Origin: Xanthobacteraceae bacterium | Lineage (GTDB): Bacteria; Pseudomonadota; Alphaproteobacteria; Rhizobiales; Xanthobacteraceae | Direction: 5' to 3' | Assembly (NCBI GenBank): GCA_022844485.1 | Contig: JALHLQ010000006.1 | Coordinates: forward strand, 122,386 to 186,385 | DNA length: 64,000 bases | In this document: one piece after another, positions 43,150 through 55,261 of the stretch | Layout of the letters: each line of letters starts with the position of its first letter | Position numbering within the stretch: position 1 is the stretch's first letter | Notes under the pieces: model-generated | Seen by the model: the letters and a program-made list of their open reading frames with translations, nothing else | Database searches by the model: none | What the model was told of the DNA's origin: nothing | Made by a program: the position numbers and the translations under genes

Positions 43150-44687
43150 GTGCCCGGCGGCTTCGAGGTCACGTCGTAGACGACGCGGTTGACCCCTTTC
43201 ACCTCGTTGATGATGCGGGTCGCGACATGGCCGATGAAGCTCATCTCGAAGGGATAGAAATCGGCCGTCATGCCGTCCGTCGATGTGACGGCGCGCAGCC
43301 CCACGACGTAGTCGTAGGTGCGCGCATCCCCCATGACGCCGACGGTCTTGACCGGCAGGATCACCGCGAACGCCTGCCAGATATCGTCATAGAGGCCGGC
43401 GCGGCGGATTTCCTCGATGTAGATCTCGTCGGCGAGCCGCAGGATGTCCAGCTTCTCCGGCGTGATCTCGCCGGGGCAGCGGATCGCAAGGCCCGGCCCG
43501 GGAAACGGATGGCGGCCGACGAACACTTCCGGCAAGCCCAGTTCGCGGCCGAGCGCGCGCACCTCGTCCTTGAACAATTCGCGCAAGGGCTCGACGAGTT
43601 TCATGTTCATGCGCTCAGGCAGCCCGCCGACATTGTGGTGCGACTTGATGGTGACCGACGGGCCGCCGGTAAACGAGACGCTTTCGATCACGTCGGGATA
43701 GAGCGTGCCTTGCGCGAGAAAATCCGCGCCGCCGATCCGTTTCGCCTCCTCTTCGAAGACGTCGATGAAGAGCTTGCCGATGGTCTTGCGCTTCTCCTCC
43801 GGATCGCTGGTTTTCGCGAGAGCGCCCAAGAATTTCTTCTGCGCCTGCACATGCACGAGCGGAATGTTGTAGCTGCCGCGAAAGAGGGCCACGACCTTTT
43901 CCGGCTCGCCGAGGCGCATCAGCCCGGTGTCGACGAAGACGCAGGTGAGCTGATCGCCGATGGCTTCGTGGATTAGCACCGCGGCCACCGCGGAATCGAC
44001 GCCGCCGGAGAGCCCGCAGATCACGCGCCTGCGTCCGACCTGCGCGCGGATCTTCTCGATCGCCTCCTCCTTGAAGGCGCGCATGGTCCAATCGCCCTGG
44101 CAGCCGCAGATGCGGCGCACGAAGTTGCGGATCAGCGCCGCGCCGTGCGGCGTGTGGACGACTTCGAGGTGGAATTGCGTTGCATAGAACTTGCGCTTGT
44201 CGTCTGCGATCAGCGCGATCGGCGCATTGTCGGAGGTGCCGACGATGCGGAAACCGGGTGGCAGCTTGGTGACGCGGTCGCCGTGGCTCATCCAGACCGG
44301 ATAGCTCTCGCCCACCCGCCAGACGCCTTCGGTGAGCGCGGAGTCCTCCGTGACCGTCACCTCGGCGCGGCCGAACTCGCGATGATGTCCGCCCTCGACC
44401 TCACCGCCGAGTTGCTGCGCCATGGCCTGCTCGCCATAGCAGATACCAAGAATCGGAATTCCGGCCCTGTAGAGTTCGGGCGGCGGGAGCGGCGCCCCGC
44501 GGTCGAGCACCGAAGCCGGCCCCCCGGAAAAGATCACGCCCTTCGGCTTCATCGCCGCGAAAGCCTCGGCGGCTTTGCTGAAAGGAACGATTTCGGAATA
44601 GACCCCCTCTTCGCGCACACGCCGCGCGATGAGCTGCGTCACCTGGGATCCAAAATCGACGATGAGGACTTTGTCATGGACTGCCAT
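43134..44687 (-). CDS. guaA: GMP synthase (glutamine-hydrolysing)
   Basis: The 517-residue enzyme converts XMP to GMP. It has an N-terminal glutamine amidotransferase domain ([12 protein letters not shown] with nucleophile Cys, [13 protein letters not shown] with His and Glu), an ATP-pyrophosphatase domain with PP-loop [12 protein letters not shown], and the C-terminal dimerisation domain ending PPGTIEWE. The gene is complete although a genomic island ends in its 3' tip. guaB is about 3.3 kb further on the same strand but not in one operon. Confidence 0.96.
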   Translation of the reverse strand: MAVHDKVLIVDFGSQVTQLIARRVREEGVYSEIVPFSKAAEAFAAMKPKGVIFSGGPASVLDRGAPLPPPELYRAGIPILGICYGEQAMAQQLGGEVEGGHHREFGRAEVTVTEDSALTEGVWRVGESYPVWMSHGDRVTKLPPGFRIVGTSDNAPIALIADDKRKFYATQFHLEVVHTPHGAALIRNFVRRICGCQGDWTMRAFKEEAIEKIRAQVGRRRVICGLSGGVDSAVAAVLIHEAIGDQLTCVFVDTGLMRLGEPEKVVALFRGSYNIPLVHVQAQKKFLGALAKTSDPEEKRKTIGKLFIDVFEEEAKRIGGADFLAQGTLYPDVIESVSFTGGPSVTIKSHHNVGGLPERMNMKLVEPLRELFKDEVRALGRELGLPEVFVGRHPFPGPGLAIRCPGEITPEKLDILRLADEIYIEEIRRAGLYDDIWQAFAVILPVKTVGVMGDARTYDYVVGLRAVTSTDGMTADFYPFEMSFIGHVATRIINEVKGVNRVVYDVTSKPPGTIEWE

Positions 44688-45149
44688 GGGCGGCAGTTAA
44701 CGAATTGAACGCCGAGCCGCAACCACGGAAGCGGCAATCCCGACCCATTCCCTTCCGGCTGTGGAGATCGTCTCGGGGCCGTTAACCGAAGCCTAAGAAA
44801 GCAAAGAGGAATTGCCTCTCCCGGGGGCGCGTAACAAGGCATTAGCCAGGGGCCTATCGAACGGGTCCCCCGAGATACGAACAGCCGGAGCCCTCCCGTG
44901 AGCGTTGAAGCCTGCGCCAAGGATACGCCCTCTCCCGTGCTGCGACAGCGCGCGTTCCGCGAAGCACCGATCGAGACTCTGGAGGCGATGACGCCGACCT
45001 GTCTCGGCATGGGCTTTCGTGTCATTCCGCGCGGCGAATTTCTGCAGCACCTGCGCGAAGCGGCGCATACGGACGCGTGGGGAGGTTGAGGCCGACCCGG
45101 CGACGGTGGCCGAGTGGCGTGCAGGGGACGGGTGACAGACGAGCCGAGG
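44688..45149. other. Intergenic region between guaA and the RsmB-type gene
   Basis: 462 bases without a certain gene. It must contain the guaA promoter (minus strand). CCTCTCCCGGGGG near 44813 is a GC-rich partial palindrome. The only gene candidate is the small plus-strand frame 44898-45089, listed separately. No tRNA or riboswitch pattern was recognised. Confidence 0.4.
44898..45089 (+). CDS. Possible small protein of unknown function
   Basis: A 63-residue frame starts at GTG 44898, with GGAG 7 bases upstream. It contains AMTPTCLGMGFRVIPRGEFL and a plausible amphipathic helix. Third-position GC is high, in keeping with coding sequence. I do not recognise a family, and the opposite strand also has open frames, so this may be chance. 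Confidence 0.3.
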   Translation: MSVEACAKDTPSPVLRQRAFREAPIETLEAMTPTCLGMGFRVIPRGEFLQHLREAAHTDAWGG

Positions 45150-46451
45150 TCATGTGCGTCGAACAAGTTGGCTGACATAGAAGCCGTCGGTATCGGTCCG
45201 GCGCGGTGTCATCAGGAGACCTTCGCCGGTCATCAGGATCGCGCGGTTGAACAACAAGGCTCGCTCGCCCAGCACGCGAGTCAGCTCGCGCGGCGGCGTG
45301 ACCGAGAAATCCGGATGTTTCGAAACGACGCCGCGGACTTGCGCGCCATTCTCGGCATCGATCACGGAGCATGTGACATAAGCGATCCGCCCGCCCGGCT
45401 TCACCAAGGAGGCCGCGCGCTCGAGAACCGACTGCTGTTCCTTGATGCGCTGCTCCAGCGCGCCGGGCCGCACGCGCCACTTGGCGTCGGGATTGCGCCG
45501 CCAGGTCCCAGTGCCGGTGCAGGGCGCGTCGATGAGCACGAGGTCGGCGCGGCCGGCAAGATCAGACAGAACATCAGCCTCGCCCTTCGGCGTGCGCACT
45601 TGCACGTTGCGGACGCCGGCGCGCTCGAGGCGTGCGTGAATGGGCGCGAGACGGCGCTTGTCGGGGTCAGTCGCGTAAATCTGGCCGTGGTTGTCCATCG
45701 CAGTCGCGATCGCAAGCGTTTTGCCGCCGGCCCCGGCACAGAGATCGACGATCTGCTCGCCGGACTTCACGCCGGTCAAGAGCGCCGCAAGCTGCGAGCC
45801 CTCGTCTTGGATTTCAACCAGCCCTCTGAGAAATGCGGGCTCGGCGTGAACAGCGGGGCTTTTCGCGTCCGGCGCAACACGGATGCGCAGCCCATCGGGC
45901 GACCAGCGCGTCGGCTCGGGATGCAGATGCGAGAGCATGCGAAGGGCTTCGTCGCGTGAGGCCTTCAGGGTGTTCACACGCAAATCGAGCGGTGCGCGTG
46001 ACGCGAGCGCCGCCCCCTCCTCGGCGCGCTCCTCTCCGAAGACGGCGGCAAGCGGCCCGTCGAGCCATTCTGGATAATCTCCGAGAACATGAGGCGGGGC
46101 ATCGGCCAGATTTGGTGCTTGCAGCCTGGCGCGTTCGTGCTCGTTCAAGGCCTCGGGCGCAAAGCGCGAGCCGTCGGCCAATCGCGAGATCGCGTCGACA
46201 TCGAGATTGCGCTCGCGCCTGAGCATGCCGAGCAGGATCGCGCGCGGCGTCTCGGCTCCCATGATCCAGGCCGCGGACGCCTTGCGGCGGAGCGCGTCAT
46301 AGACGAGACCGGCGATGGCGGCGCGATCACCCGAACCGGCAAAGCGATGCGCCAGCCCCCAATCCTTCAGCGCGTCCGCTGCCGGACGCCGGCGCGCCTC
46401 GATGTCGGCAAGAACCTTGATGGCGGCCGACAGCCGCGCGGCCGGGGTCAT
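45150..46451 (-). CDS. RsmB/NOP-family rRNA cytosine methyltransferase
   Basis: The 433-residue protein has an N-terminal NusB-like RNA-binding region and a SAM-dependent methyltransferase domain: VEIQDEGSQLAALLTG, IVDLCAGAGGKTLAIA (SAM site) and the two catalytic cysteines in LIDAPCTGTGTWRRNPD and AYVTCSVID. It probably methylates C5 of a cytosine in 16S rRNA. The MAPEG gene stop at 46456 is only a few bases upstream of its start, on the same strand. Confidence 0.9.
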   Translation of the reverse strand: MTPAARLSAAIKVLADIEARRRPAADALKDWGLAHRFAGSGDRAAIAGLVYDALRRKASAAWIMGAETPRAILLGMLRRERNLDVDAISRLADGSRFAPEALNEHERARLQAPNLADAPPHVLGDYPEWLDGPLAAVFGEERAEEGAALASRAPLDLRVNTLKASRDEALRMLSHLHPEPTRWSPDGLRIRVAPDAKSPAVHAEPAFLRGLVEIQDEGSQLAALLTGVKSGEQIVDLCAGAGGKTLAIATAMDNHGQIYATDPDKRRLAPIHARLERAGVRNVQVRTPKGEADVLSDLAGRADLVLIDAPCTGTGTWRRNPDAKWRVRPGALEQRIKEQQSVLERAASLVKPGGRIAYVTCSVIDAENGAQVRGVVSKHPDFSVTPPRELTRVLGERALLFNRAILMTGEGLLMTPRRTDTDGFYVSQLVRRT

Positions 46452-46455
46452 CGGC

Positions 46456-46875
46456 TCAGGCTGACAGCGCGCGCACCGCGAGGACGATCCACATCACAAG
46501 CAGGACAACGGCGCCCGCCAGGAAGACATAGAAGCGCCGCGGAACGTGATTCGTGGTGACGTGGATCGCCGCGTGCACGACGCGCGTCGCGACGAAGACC
46601 CAAGCCAGGACGACGAGCAACAGGTCGGCCTGGCGCGTCAAGAGCAGAAGCGGAACCAGCGCATAGAACAGAATAGGCAGTTGAAGCTGATTGTGGAAGG
46701 CGTTGGCGATCTGCGTCTCGCGTTCCCTCCAGGCCTGCTGCCCGAGGGCGATGTCGCGGATTTTCACTTCGCCGCGGCGGATCGAGGATACCCGCGCGTT
46801 GCCCATCCAGAACAGCAATACGAATGTGAGCGCCACCTGGACAAACACGGCGGCAAGCATGGGTTGGAACATCAT
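46456..46875 (-). CDS. MAPEG-family membrane protein
   Basis: The 139-residue protein has four hydrophobic segments (about residues 8-26, 65-85, 85-100, 115-136) and ERETQIANAFHNQLQLPILFY, the MAPEG signature with conserved Glu, Asn and Gln. Eukaryotic relatives use glutathione, bacterial roles are mostly unknown. Just upstream of the RsmB-type gene and downstream of the oxidoreductase gene at 46925. Confidence 0.86.
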   Translation of the reverse strand: MMFQPMLAAVFVQVALTFVLLFWMGNARVSSIRRGEVKIRDIALGQQAWRERETQIANAFHNQLQLPILFYALVPLLLLTRQADLLLVVLAWVFVATRVVHAAIHVTTNHVPRRFYVFLAGAVVLLVMWIVLAVRALSA

Positions 46876-46924
46876 CTAAGCCCCCTTTCGTTTGGCCAAA
46901 GGACCAGGCCCAGCGCAAGCAGGC

Positions 46925-47953
46925 TCATAGCGCCTCCGGTGCGACCCGCACCACGACCTTGCCGAAATTCTCACCCCGCAGGAGCCCGATGAGAGCGCGC
47001 GGCGCCTGGTCGAGTCCCTCGACGACATCTTCGCGGTATTTGAGCCGGCCTTGCTTGAGCCATTCGGAGACATCGCGCAGGAAGTCGTCCAGCAGATGCG
47101 CAAAGTCCCAGACGATGAAGCCGCGAACCGTTAGGCGTTTGGTGAGAACCGCGCGCATGAGCTGCGGCACGCGATTGGGGCCGGCCGGCAATTCGGTCGC
47201 GTTGTAGTGCGCGATCAGCCCACAGATGGGCACGCGTGCGAACATGTTGAGCTGCGGAAACACCGCTTCGAAGACAGCGCCGCCGACGTTCTCGAAATAG
47301 ATGTCGACGCCTTTCGGGCATGCCGCGCGCAGACGGCCTTCCAGGTCCGGCGCCCGATGGTCAAGGCACTCGTCGAAGCCGAGCGTCTCCTTGACATGAC
47401 GGCACTTGTCGGCACCGCCGGCGACGCCGACAACCCGTGCGCCTTTGATCTTCGCAATCTGCCCGACGAGCGAGCCGACCGCGCCGGAGGCGGCGGCAAC
47501 GACCACGGTTTCGCCCGGTTTCGGCTTGCCGATTTCGAGCAGGCCCGCATAGGCGGTCATGCCCGGCATGCCGAGAATGCCGAGAGCGTAAGAGAGAGGC
47601 CGGAGCTGCGGATCGAGCTTGCGCAGCATCTTGCCGTCGGACAGCGCGTGGGTTTGCCAGCCGGTGTGAGCGAGAACCACGTCTTCGGGCGCAAATTGCC
47701 CGTTCTGCGAGGCAACAACGCGGCACACGGTGCCGCCCTCCATCACCTCGCCGATGCCCACCGGCTTGGCATAAGACGGCGCATCGCTCATGCGCCCGCG
47801 CATGTAAGGGTCCAGAGACAGCCACAAAGTCTGCAGCAGCACCTGGCCCGGGCCGGGCTGCGGGATTGGCGTCTCCTCGAGGCGAAAGTCGGACGGCTTC
47901 GGTTCGCCGACCGGTCTAGAAGCCAGAACAATCCGTTTCGTGGCAGACGCCAT
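46925..47953 (-). CDS. Zinc-independent MDR family NADP-dependent oxidoreductase
   Basis: The 342-residue enzyme is close to the prostaglandin-reductase/CurA type: KRIVLASRPVGEPKPSDF, LSLDPYMRGRMSDAPSYAKP, the cofactor loop VVAAASGAVGSLVGQIAKI and VDIYFENVGGAVFEAVFP. Zinc ligands of classical alcohol dehydrogenases are absent. It reduces activated double bonds with NADPH in characterised relatives. The ATG at 47953 has GGAGG ten bases upstream. Confidence 0.9.
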   Translation of the reverse strand: MASATKRIVLASRPVGEPKPSDFRLEETPIPQPGPGQVLLQTLWLSLDPYMRGRMSDAPSYAKPVGIGEVMEGGTVCRVVASQNGQFAPEDVVLAHTGWQTHALSDGKMLRKLDPQLRPLSYALGILGMPGMTAYAGLLEIGKPKPGETVVVAAASGAVGSLVGQIAKIKGARVVGVAGGADKCRHVKETLGFDECLDHRAPDLEGRLRAACPKGVDIYFENVGGAVFEAVFPQLNMFARVPICGLIAHYNATELPAGPNRVPQLMRAVLTKRLTVRGFIVWDFAHLLDDFLRDVSEWLKQGRLKYREDVVEGLDQAPRALIGLLRGENFGKVVVRVAPEAL

Positions 47954-48001
47954 GGCTGTCATCCCTCCCATCGAGGCTTGAGAACGCGAAATCCTGCGCT
48001 C

Positions 48002-49624
<1,623 letters not shown>

Positions 49625-49680
49625 TTACAGGAGAGCGGAGTTTTTGTTAGCGTGATCAATGGGATTCGGAGTGTTGCGCG

Positions 49681-51363
49681 ATGTTCTTGTGGAAGCTGAT
49701 GCGCCCCATTCGACCTTGCGTCGGCTTCCTCCTCGCTGCCTGGCTGGCCACGGAGGCCGCCGGACAGACCGACCTTCAGATGCTCGAGCAAGAAAAGATC
49801 TGCACGGGGGAGACGCGCGCGAGCGCCGCCCGGCAGGTCGAGACGTGCAGCGCGCTGATCGCGTCCGGCCGCTACAGCGCAAAAAACCTGTCCATCATCC
49901 ACAGCAATCGCGGCGTTTCGCATCGCGCCAAGGGCGATCTCGATGCCGCGCTTGCCGACTTCGACGAAGCCATCCGGCTCGACCCCGCGCAAGCGCAAGG
50001 ACACGCCAACCGAGCCGACATCCTTTATGACAAACGCGATTTCGATCGTGCCATCGAGAGCTACGATCAGGCCATCCGCGCCGAAGGGAACAACGCCCGC
50101 TTCCTTGTGAGTCGCGGAATTGCGTGGGAGGGAAAAGGCAATCCCGATTTCGCGATCCTCGATTATTCGGAAGCGCTCCGCATCGATCCGCGCTATGCGC
50201 TTGCCTATTTCAATCGCGGCGTGAGCTTCCGCCGCAAGGGCGATCTCAACCGCGCCATCGCCGACTTCACCGAGGCGCTCCGGATCAACCCGCGGCAGGC
50301 GGCGGCGTATAACGGGCGCGGACTGTGCTGGTACGACAAGAAGGATTTCGAGCGCGCGCTCGCCGATTACAATGAAGCGATCAAGACCGATCCGAATTAC
50401 ACGCGCGCTTACAACAACCGCGGCAATATTTGGGAAGAAAAAGGCGAGCGCGAGCGCGCCATAAACGATTATAGCCGCGCCATCCTGCTCGACCCGAATT
50501 ACGCCATCGCCTACTTCAATCGAGGGATCAGCTTCCGGCGCAAGGGAGACAATGCGCGCGCGATTGCCGACTTCGACGAGGCGATCCGGCTGGACGGGCA
50601 GCAAGCCAGCTATTTCAACGAGCGCGGCCTTGCTCGTTACGACGGACGGGAATTCGAAGCCGCCATTGCTGATTTCAGTGAGGCAATCCGGCTGGACCCC
50701 GGCTACGCCGTGGCCTTCAACAATCGAGGCAATGCGCGCGATGAGAAGAACGACCGCGACCGCGCCATCGCCGACTATGACGAAGCCATCCGGCTCAATC
50801 CCAGCTATGCGATGGCTTTCTACAACCGGGGACTGGCGCGGCGGAAACGGGGCGACGATGAAGGCGCGCTTGCGGACTATAGCGAAGCCATCCGGCTGAA
50901 CCCCCAATATGCCGCCGCCTTGTCGAACCGCGGCGTCATCCTCGACGACCGGGGCGAACGCGGACAGGCGCTCGCCGATTTCGACGAGGCGATCAGAATC
51001 GATCCCTCCTTCGCGGCGGCCTACAACAACCGGGGGAATCTCAGGCGGGCGACCGGCGACCTCGACACCGCGATCGAAGACTATGCGAAGGCGATATCGC
51101 TGCGCCCGGATAACGCCCTCGCCTATTTCAACCGTGCCTGGGCGCATCATCTCGCGGGGCGGGGCGCCGAGGGAATCGCCGACGCCAGCCGGGCCATCGA
51201 GATCGATCCCCGCTATGTGCTGGCCTATGACCGGCGGGCGCGAATCTACGAGAGGCTCGGCGAGCGAGACAAGGCGATCGCCGATTTCCGGAAAGCGGTC
51301 GAGATCGATCCGGCTTACAAGCCGGCATCAGATTCGCTTCGGCGGCTGGGAGCCGGGCTTTAA
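49681..51363 (+). CDS. Exported protein with 14 tetratricopeptide repeats
   Basis: The 560-residue protein has a signal peptide (residues 1-28, ending ATEAAGQ), a short Cys-containing region (CTGETR, VETCSALIA), and about 14 consecutive 34-residue TPR units from residue 77 to the end, each like AYNNRGNIWEEKGERERAIN followed by a DP-containing loop. It should form a long superhelix for protein binding in the periplasm. Repeats are similar at protein level but differ in DNA. Partner unknown. Its stop overlaps that of the convergent Pmp3-like gene. Confidence 0.88.
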   Translation: MFLWKLMRPIRPCVGFLLAAWLATEAAGQTDLQMLEQEKICTGETRASAARQVETCSALIASGRYSAKNLSIIHSNRGVSHRAKGDLDAALADFDEAIRLDPAQAQGHANRADILYDKRDFDRAIESYDQAIRAEGNNARFLVSRGIAWEGKGNPDFAILDYSEALRIDPRYALAYFNRGVSFRRKGDLNRAIADFTEALRINPRQAAAYNGRGLCWYDKKDFERALADYNEAIKTDPNYTRAYNNRGNIWEEKGERERAINDYSRAILLDPNYAIAYFNRGISFRRKGDNARAIADFDEAIRLDGQQASYFNERGLARYDGREFEAAIADFSEAIRLDPGYAVAFNNRGNARDEKNDRDRAIADYDEAIRLNPSYAMAFYNRGLARRKRGDDEGALADYSEAIRLNPQYAAALSNRGVILDDRGERGQALADFDEAIRIDPSFAAAYNNRGNLRRATGDLDTAIEDYAKAISLRPDNALAYFNRAWAHHLAGRGAEGIADASRAIEIDPRYVLAYDRRARIYERLGERDKAIADFRKAVEIDPAYKPASDSLRRLGAGL

Positions 51364-51608
51364 GGCCTGTTGGCTGACGGCGGGCCGTGCCGCTTGATCG
51401 CTTCCACGACTTCGCGGTGCTTGCGATCTTCGCGTTTCATGTAGACGGCAATAATCGCGTGGACCGACGGCGCCAGGAAAAGCACCGGAAAAATCAACCC
51501 GAGCACGACGCATGGAACAATGATCAGAAGGTTCAAGAGCGCCGAAAACGGCTGCCCGTTCACCAGCAATCCCAGCGGCGGCAAGAGTGCGGCAAGGATG
51601 TAGACCAT
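51360..51608 (-). CDS. YqaE/Pmp3-family small membrane protein
   Basis: The 82-residue protein has two hydrophobic segments (residues 2-30 and 33-55, LIIVPCVVLGLIFPVLFLA) with VHAIIAVYMKRED, as in the Pmp3/UPF0057 family of stress-related membrane peptides. The C-terminus is charged. The stop shares bases with the TPR gene stop at 51361-51363 on the other strand (TTAA). Confidence 0.82.
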   Translation of the reverse strand: MVYILAALLPPLGLLVNGQPFSALLNLLIIVPCVVLGLIFPVLFLAPSVHAIIAVYMKREDRKHREVVEAIKRHGPPSANRP

Positions 51609-51665
51609 CGGCGTGCTCCTGATCAGGGCACTGATGTAGGGCTCTTCGGCCGCGGCGCAACGGCT

Positions 51666-52346
51666 TCAGCCGGGCGAGGCGCGGAACCCGGTCGCAAGAA
51701 GATACAGCTCCGATGACTCCGCGCGGCTCGCGGTCGGCTTCACATGGCGAACCGCTGCAAAGTCGCGCTTGAGCCGGGTCAGAAGCGAGGCCTCGGTGCC
51801 GCCCTGCAACACCTTCGCCAGGAAGGCGCCGCCGGGCGCGAGCACGTCACCGGCGAAATCCGCCGCCGCTTCGGCGAGCGCCATCGTGCGCAGGTGATCG
51901 GTTTTCCTGTGACCTGTCGTGTTGGCCGCCATGTCGGACAGCACGACGTCCGCCGGGCCGCCCAGTGCGGCTTTGATTTTCTCCCGAGCATCGGAGCCGA
52001 GGAAATCCAGGCGGAGCACGTCAACGCCCGGCACCGGCTCCATGTCGAGGATGTCGACCGCGACCACCCGGCCCTTTTGCGGCGCGCCGACGCGCTTCGC
52101 AGCCAGTTGACTCCAGCCGCCGGGGGCCGCTCCGAGATCGACCACCCGCGCGCCCGCTTTCAGAAAGCGATGCTTGTCGTCGATTTCCGCAAGCTTGTAG
52201 ACCGCGCGAGAACGAAAGCCCTCGCGTTTGGCGCTGGCCACATAGGGATCGTTGAGCTGGCGTTCGAGCCACCGCTTCGACGAGACGGTGCGCGCTTTTG
52301 TCGATTTCACGCGAACGCGGAGGTCGCGACGTCCGTTCCGCGCCAT
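51666..52346 (-). CDS. rlmE: 23S rRNA 2'-O-methyltransferase (RlmE/FtsJ)
   Basis: The 226-residue SAM-dependent methyltransferase has the FtsJ motifs [52 protein letters not shown] and [18 protein letters not shown]. The catalytic K-D-K-E set appears complete (K in YKLAEI, D in LSDMA, K in FLAKVLQGG). It methylates U2552 in 23S rRNA. Start and Ppx/GppA stop overlap (TGATG), so the two are coupled. Confidence 0.93.
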   Translation of the reverse strand: MARNGRRDLRVRVKSTKARTVSSKRWLERQLNDPYVASAKREGFRSRAVYKLAEIDDKHRFLKAGARVVDLGAAPGGWSQLAAKRVGAPQKGRVVAVDILDMEPVPGVDVLRLDFLGSDAREKIKAALGGPADVVLSDMAANTTGHRKTDHLRTMALAEAAADFAGDVLAPGGAFLAKVLQGGTEASLLTRLKRDFAAVRHVKPTASRAESSELYLLATGFRASPG

Positions 52347-53470
52347 CAGGACGCTCCCGAACCGCTCCAGGCTTTGTCTTCGCGCATGAGCTGCACGAGG
52401 ATGCCTTCGCGCAGACCGCGGTCCGCCACCCGCAGCCGCGCGCATGGAAAGGAGCGCCGGATCGCTTCCAGAATGGCGCAGCCGGCCAGGACGAGATCGG
52501 CGCGTTCCACCCCGATGCAGGGATTGGCAGCCCGCTGCTCATAGGACATGCCGAGAAGACGCTCGATCACGTGCGAGACCTCGACCTCGCGCATCCAGCA
52601 GCCATCCACGCGACGCCGATCGTAACGCGGCAGCCCGAGATAGACGCCGGCGATCGTCGTCACCGTGCCCGATGTCCCGAGCAGGTGCGTGTCGTCGAGA
52701 TCGAGGTCTGCCGCATGCGCCTCGGCAAAGAGGCCGACATGCTCCGACACCTCCTCCACCATCGTCTCGAAGATGTCGGGCGTGACGTCCCGGCCGCCAT
52801 GGCGTTCGGCAAGCGTCACGACGCCGACAGGCAGGGAGGCCCAGCCGCGGATTGCGGGCGACGGCGGACCGCCGCCGTTCACGACCGTATTGCGCGCAAG
52901 GCGCACGAGTTCGGACGAGCCGCCGCCGATGTCGAACAGGATGACATTGCCGACCTTCGGATCCATCAGCGGCGTGCAGCCGGTCGCCGCGAGCGTCGCC
53001 TCGGTCTCGCGGTCGACGACCTCGAGGTCGATCCCGACTTTCTCCTGCACGCGGACGAGGAACTCGCCGCCGTTTTCGGCCGCGCGGCATGCTTCCGTGG
53101 CGATGAGGCGGGCGCGCGTGACGTTGCGCAACCGCATCTTGTCGCGGCAGATCGCGAGCGCCGCCAGCGCACGGTTCATCGCCGCTTCGCTCAAACGCTG
53201 GGACGTCGAGACGCCTTCGCCCAGGCGGATGATGCGCGAGAACGCATCGATCACGCGGAAACTGTCGGCGGTCGGACGGGCGACGAGAAGTCGGCAGTTG
53301 TTCGTGCCGAGATCGAGCGCCGCATAGGTCGCGCCCAGGCGGTCAGCGGCGGCTGCGCCTTGATGATGAGAGGGGCGATTCGGCCACCGCCGAGCCCACG
53401 GGTTCCGCGAACGCGTTTCCCGATCGAGCAGGCCGGGGCGGCCGGAGCTCCCCCTTGCTCCGTCGTCCAT
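52346..53470 (-). CDS. Ppx/GppA-family phosphatase
   Basis: The 374-residue ASKHA-fold protein has [18 protein letters not shown] (phosphate 1), [26 protein letters not shown] (phosphate 2) and [14 protein letters not shown] (adenosine). Such enzymes cleave polyphosphate or convert pppGpp to ppGpp; which one is not decided by sequence. The first 45 residues are Arg/Pro-rich and may be partly an over-extended start. Coupled to rlmE. Confidence 0.9.
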   Translation of the reverse strand: MDDGARGSSGRPGLLDRETRSRNPWARRWPNRPSHHQGAAAADRLGATYAALDLGTNNCRLLVARPTADSFRVIDAFSRIIRLGEGVSTSQRLSEAAMNRALAALAICRDKMRLRNVTRARLIATEACRAAENGGEFLVRVQEKVGIDLEVVDRETEATLAATGCTPLMDPKVGNVILFDIGGGSSELVRLARNTVVNGGGPPSPAIRGWASLPVGVVTLAERHGGRDVTPDIFETMVEEVSEHVGLFAEAHAADLDLDDTHLLGTSGTVTTIAGVYLGLPRYDRRRVDGCWMREVEVSHVIERLLGMSYEQRAANPCIGVERADLVLAGCAILEAIRRSFPCARLRVADRGLREGILVQLMREDKAWSGSGAS

Positions 53471-53618
53471 TGCAAATGCCTTCCCGCCGCGACGAAGCCC
53501 CCCTTCAGGCTCGACGCCACGGCGTCATGTTCCGATATCTCGCTCAGTGTACCAGCGAAGGCGGGTTGCGCAACTGAGCGCCGGTGGTCCCCGTTTTCGC
53601 AATGCTCCCGGCGCGGCG

Positions 53619-54431
53619 TCACATCAGTTCACCGCCCGCGATGACGATGCTTTGTCCCGTCACGGCGGCCGAAGACGGCAGGCACAGCCAGCCGACCGCT
53701 TCCGCCACCTCCTCGGGCTTGACCAGGCGGCCCTGCGGATTGTGCGCCACAAGCTCCGACAAGGCGGCGTCGCGGGAGCGGCCGGTCTTCGTGGCGATGT
53801 TGGCCAGCGCGTCGCCGACGATGTCGGTGTCCGTGTAGCCGGGACAAACCGCATTCACCGTGACGCCCTTCCTGGCAGTTTCCTGCGCGAGCGAGCGCGT
53901 CAGGCCGATCAGTCCGTGTTTCGCCGCGCAGTAAGCGGAGACGTAGGGGTATCCGGTGAGGCCCGCCGTGGACGCGACATTGACGATACGGCCCGACATG
54001 GCCGCGAGCATCGCCGGCAGCGCCTGCGCGATGCACAGATAGGGGCCGGTCAGATCGATCTCGATCAGCCGCCGCCACATGGCGGGATCGGTTTTCGTAA
54101 ACGGGGCGGCCTCCGCAATCCCCGCATTGTTGACCAGGATATGCGCGGGCCCGAAAGCCGCGCTCGCGCGCGCGAAGGCCGAGGCGACATGTTGCGGGTC
54201 GCCGACATCGGCCGCGATCCCTTGCGCGCGGATGCCGTGGACGGCGGCGAGCTTGTCGGCATTGTCCCGGAGCGCGGCTTCATTGCGGCTCATCAGGGTG
54301 ACGTCGGCGCCAAGGCGGGCCAGGGTCTCGGCGATCGCCGCGCCGATGCCGCGCGACGCCCCGGTGACCACCGCGTGCCGCCCTGCGAGCGGCGGGTCCT
54401 GCGATCGAGCCAGCATCTCCTCCCCTGTCAT
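53619..54431 (-). CDS. Short-chain dehydrogenase/reductase
   Basis: The 270-residue SDR has the cofactor motif AVVTGASRGIGAAIAETLAR, NNAG in ILVNNAGIAEAAPF, catalytic Ser in VASTAGLTG and YxxxK in YVSAYCAAKHGLIGLTRS, plus the PGY segment NAVCPGYTDTDIVGD. All catalytic residues are present. The frame continues upstream to 55274 only by overlapping the DUF47 gene; the ATG at 54431 is the natural start. NAD or NADP preference and substrate unknown. Confidence 0.92.
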   Translation of the reverse strand: MTGEEMLARSQDPPLAGRHAVVTGASRGIGAAIAETLARLGADVTLMSRNEAALRDNADKLAAVHGIRAQGIAADVGDPQHVASAFARASAAFGPAHILVNNAGIAEAAPFTKTDPAMWRRLIEIDLTGPYLCIAQALPAMLAAMSGRIVNVASTAGLTGYPYVSAYCAAKHGLIGLTRSLAQETARKGVTVNAVCPGYTDTDIVGDALANIATKTGRSRDAALSELVAHNPQGRLVKPEEVAEAVGWLCLPSSAAVTGQSIVIAGGELM

Positions 54432-54611
54432 CGGCGCACCATCGGTCAAGGCGCGCAGGGGCGCAAGCGCCGCGCGCGTCCGCCGGTAGCCATCGGGCAA
54501 ACAAGAGCGCCGGGCTTTCTGTTGGCTTGATCGAGATAAGGGTACCCGGCGCCGCAGGAGAGGAGTAAGAAGCCCCGGCTCGACACGACCTCCGGTTCGG
54601 GGACTGTTTTC

Positions 54612-55256
54612 ATGCTTGGCTGGTTTCAGGCGCTGTTGCCGAAAGAGCAGCGGTTTTTCGATCTTTTCGCCCAACATTCGCGGGCGGTATCCGCCGGCGC
54701 CGAAGCGCTCCGACTCATGCTTCGGGGCGGAGAGGACGTGCCGGCGCACTATCAGACGATCATGGATCGGGAGCACGACGCCGACATCGTCACCCGCGAC
54801 ATCCTCATCGCCGTGCGCCGCACCTTCATCACGCCCTTCGACCGCGGCAGCGTGCGCGACCTGATCACGTCGATGGACAACGCCATCGACCAGATGCAGA
54901 AGACGGCCAAGATCATCATGCTGTTCGACGTGCGGACCTTCGAGCCGCAAATGGGGCAGATGGCGGAGGCGATCGTCGAATGCGCCCACTTGGTGCAGGA
55001 GGCGCTGCCGCTGTTGCGCTCGATCTCGCGCGAGGTCGGGCGGCTCACGACGATCACCGAGAAGATCACGCAGATCGAAGGGCGCGCCGACGAGCTGCAC
55101 GATGCCGGCCTCAAGGAACTCTACAGGAAGCACGAGAAGGCCGATGCCATGCCGTTCATCATCGGCAGCGAGATCTACGACCACCTGGAAAAGGTGGTGG
55201 ACCGTTTCGATGACGTGGCCAACGAGCTGCACGGCATCGTGATCGAGCACGTCTGA
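54612..55256 (+). CDS. DUF47 (PhoU-like) phosphate transport regulator
   Basis: The 214-residue all-helical protein has FFDLFAQHSRAVSAGAEALR, MDREHDADIVTRDILIAVRR and the PFDRGSVRDLITSMDNAID stretch typical of DUF47. The conserved acidic residues in EHDAD and DELHD fit metal binding. It is followed by the PiT transporter gene after five bases, a pairing widespread in bacteria where it is required for transport regulation. Confidence 0.92.
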   Translation: MLGWFQALLPKEQRFFDLFAQHSRAVSAGAEALRLMLRGGEDVPAHYQTIMDREHDADIVTRDILIAVRRTFITPFDRGSVRDLITSMDNAIDQMQKTAKIIMLFDVRTFEPQMGQMAEAIVECAHLVQEALPLLRSISREVGRLTTITEKITQIEGRADELHDAGLKELYRKHEKADAMPFIIGSEIYDHLEKVVDRFDDVANELHGIVIEHV

Positions 55257-55261
55257 GCGCC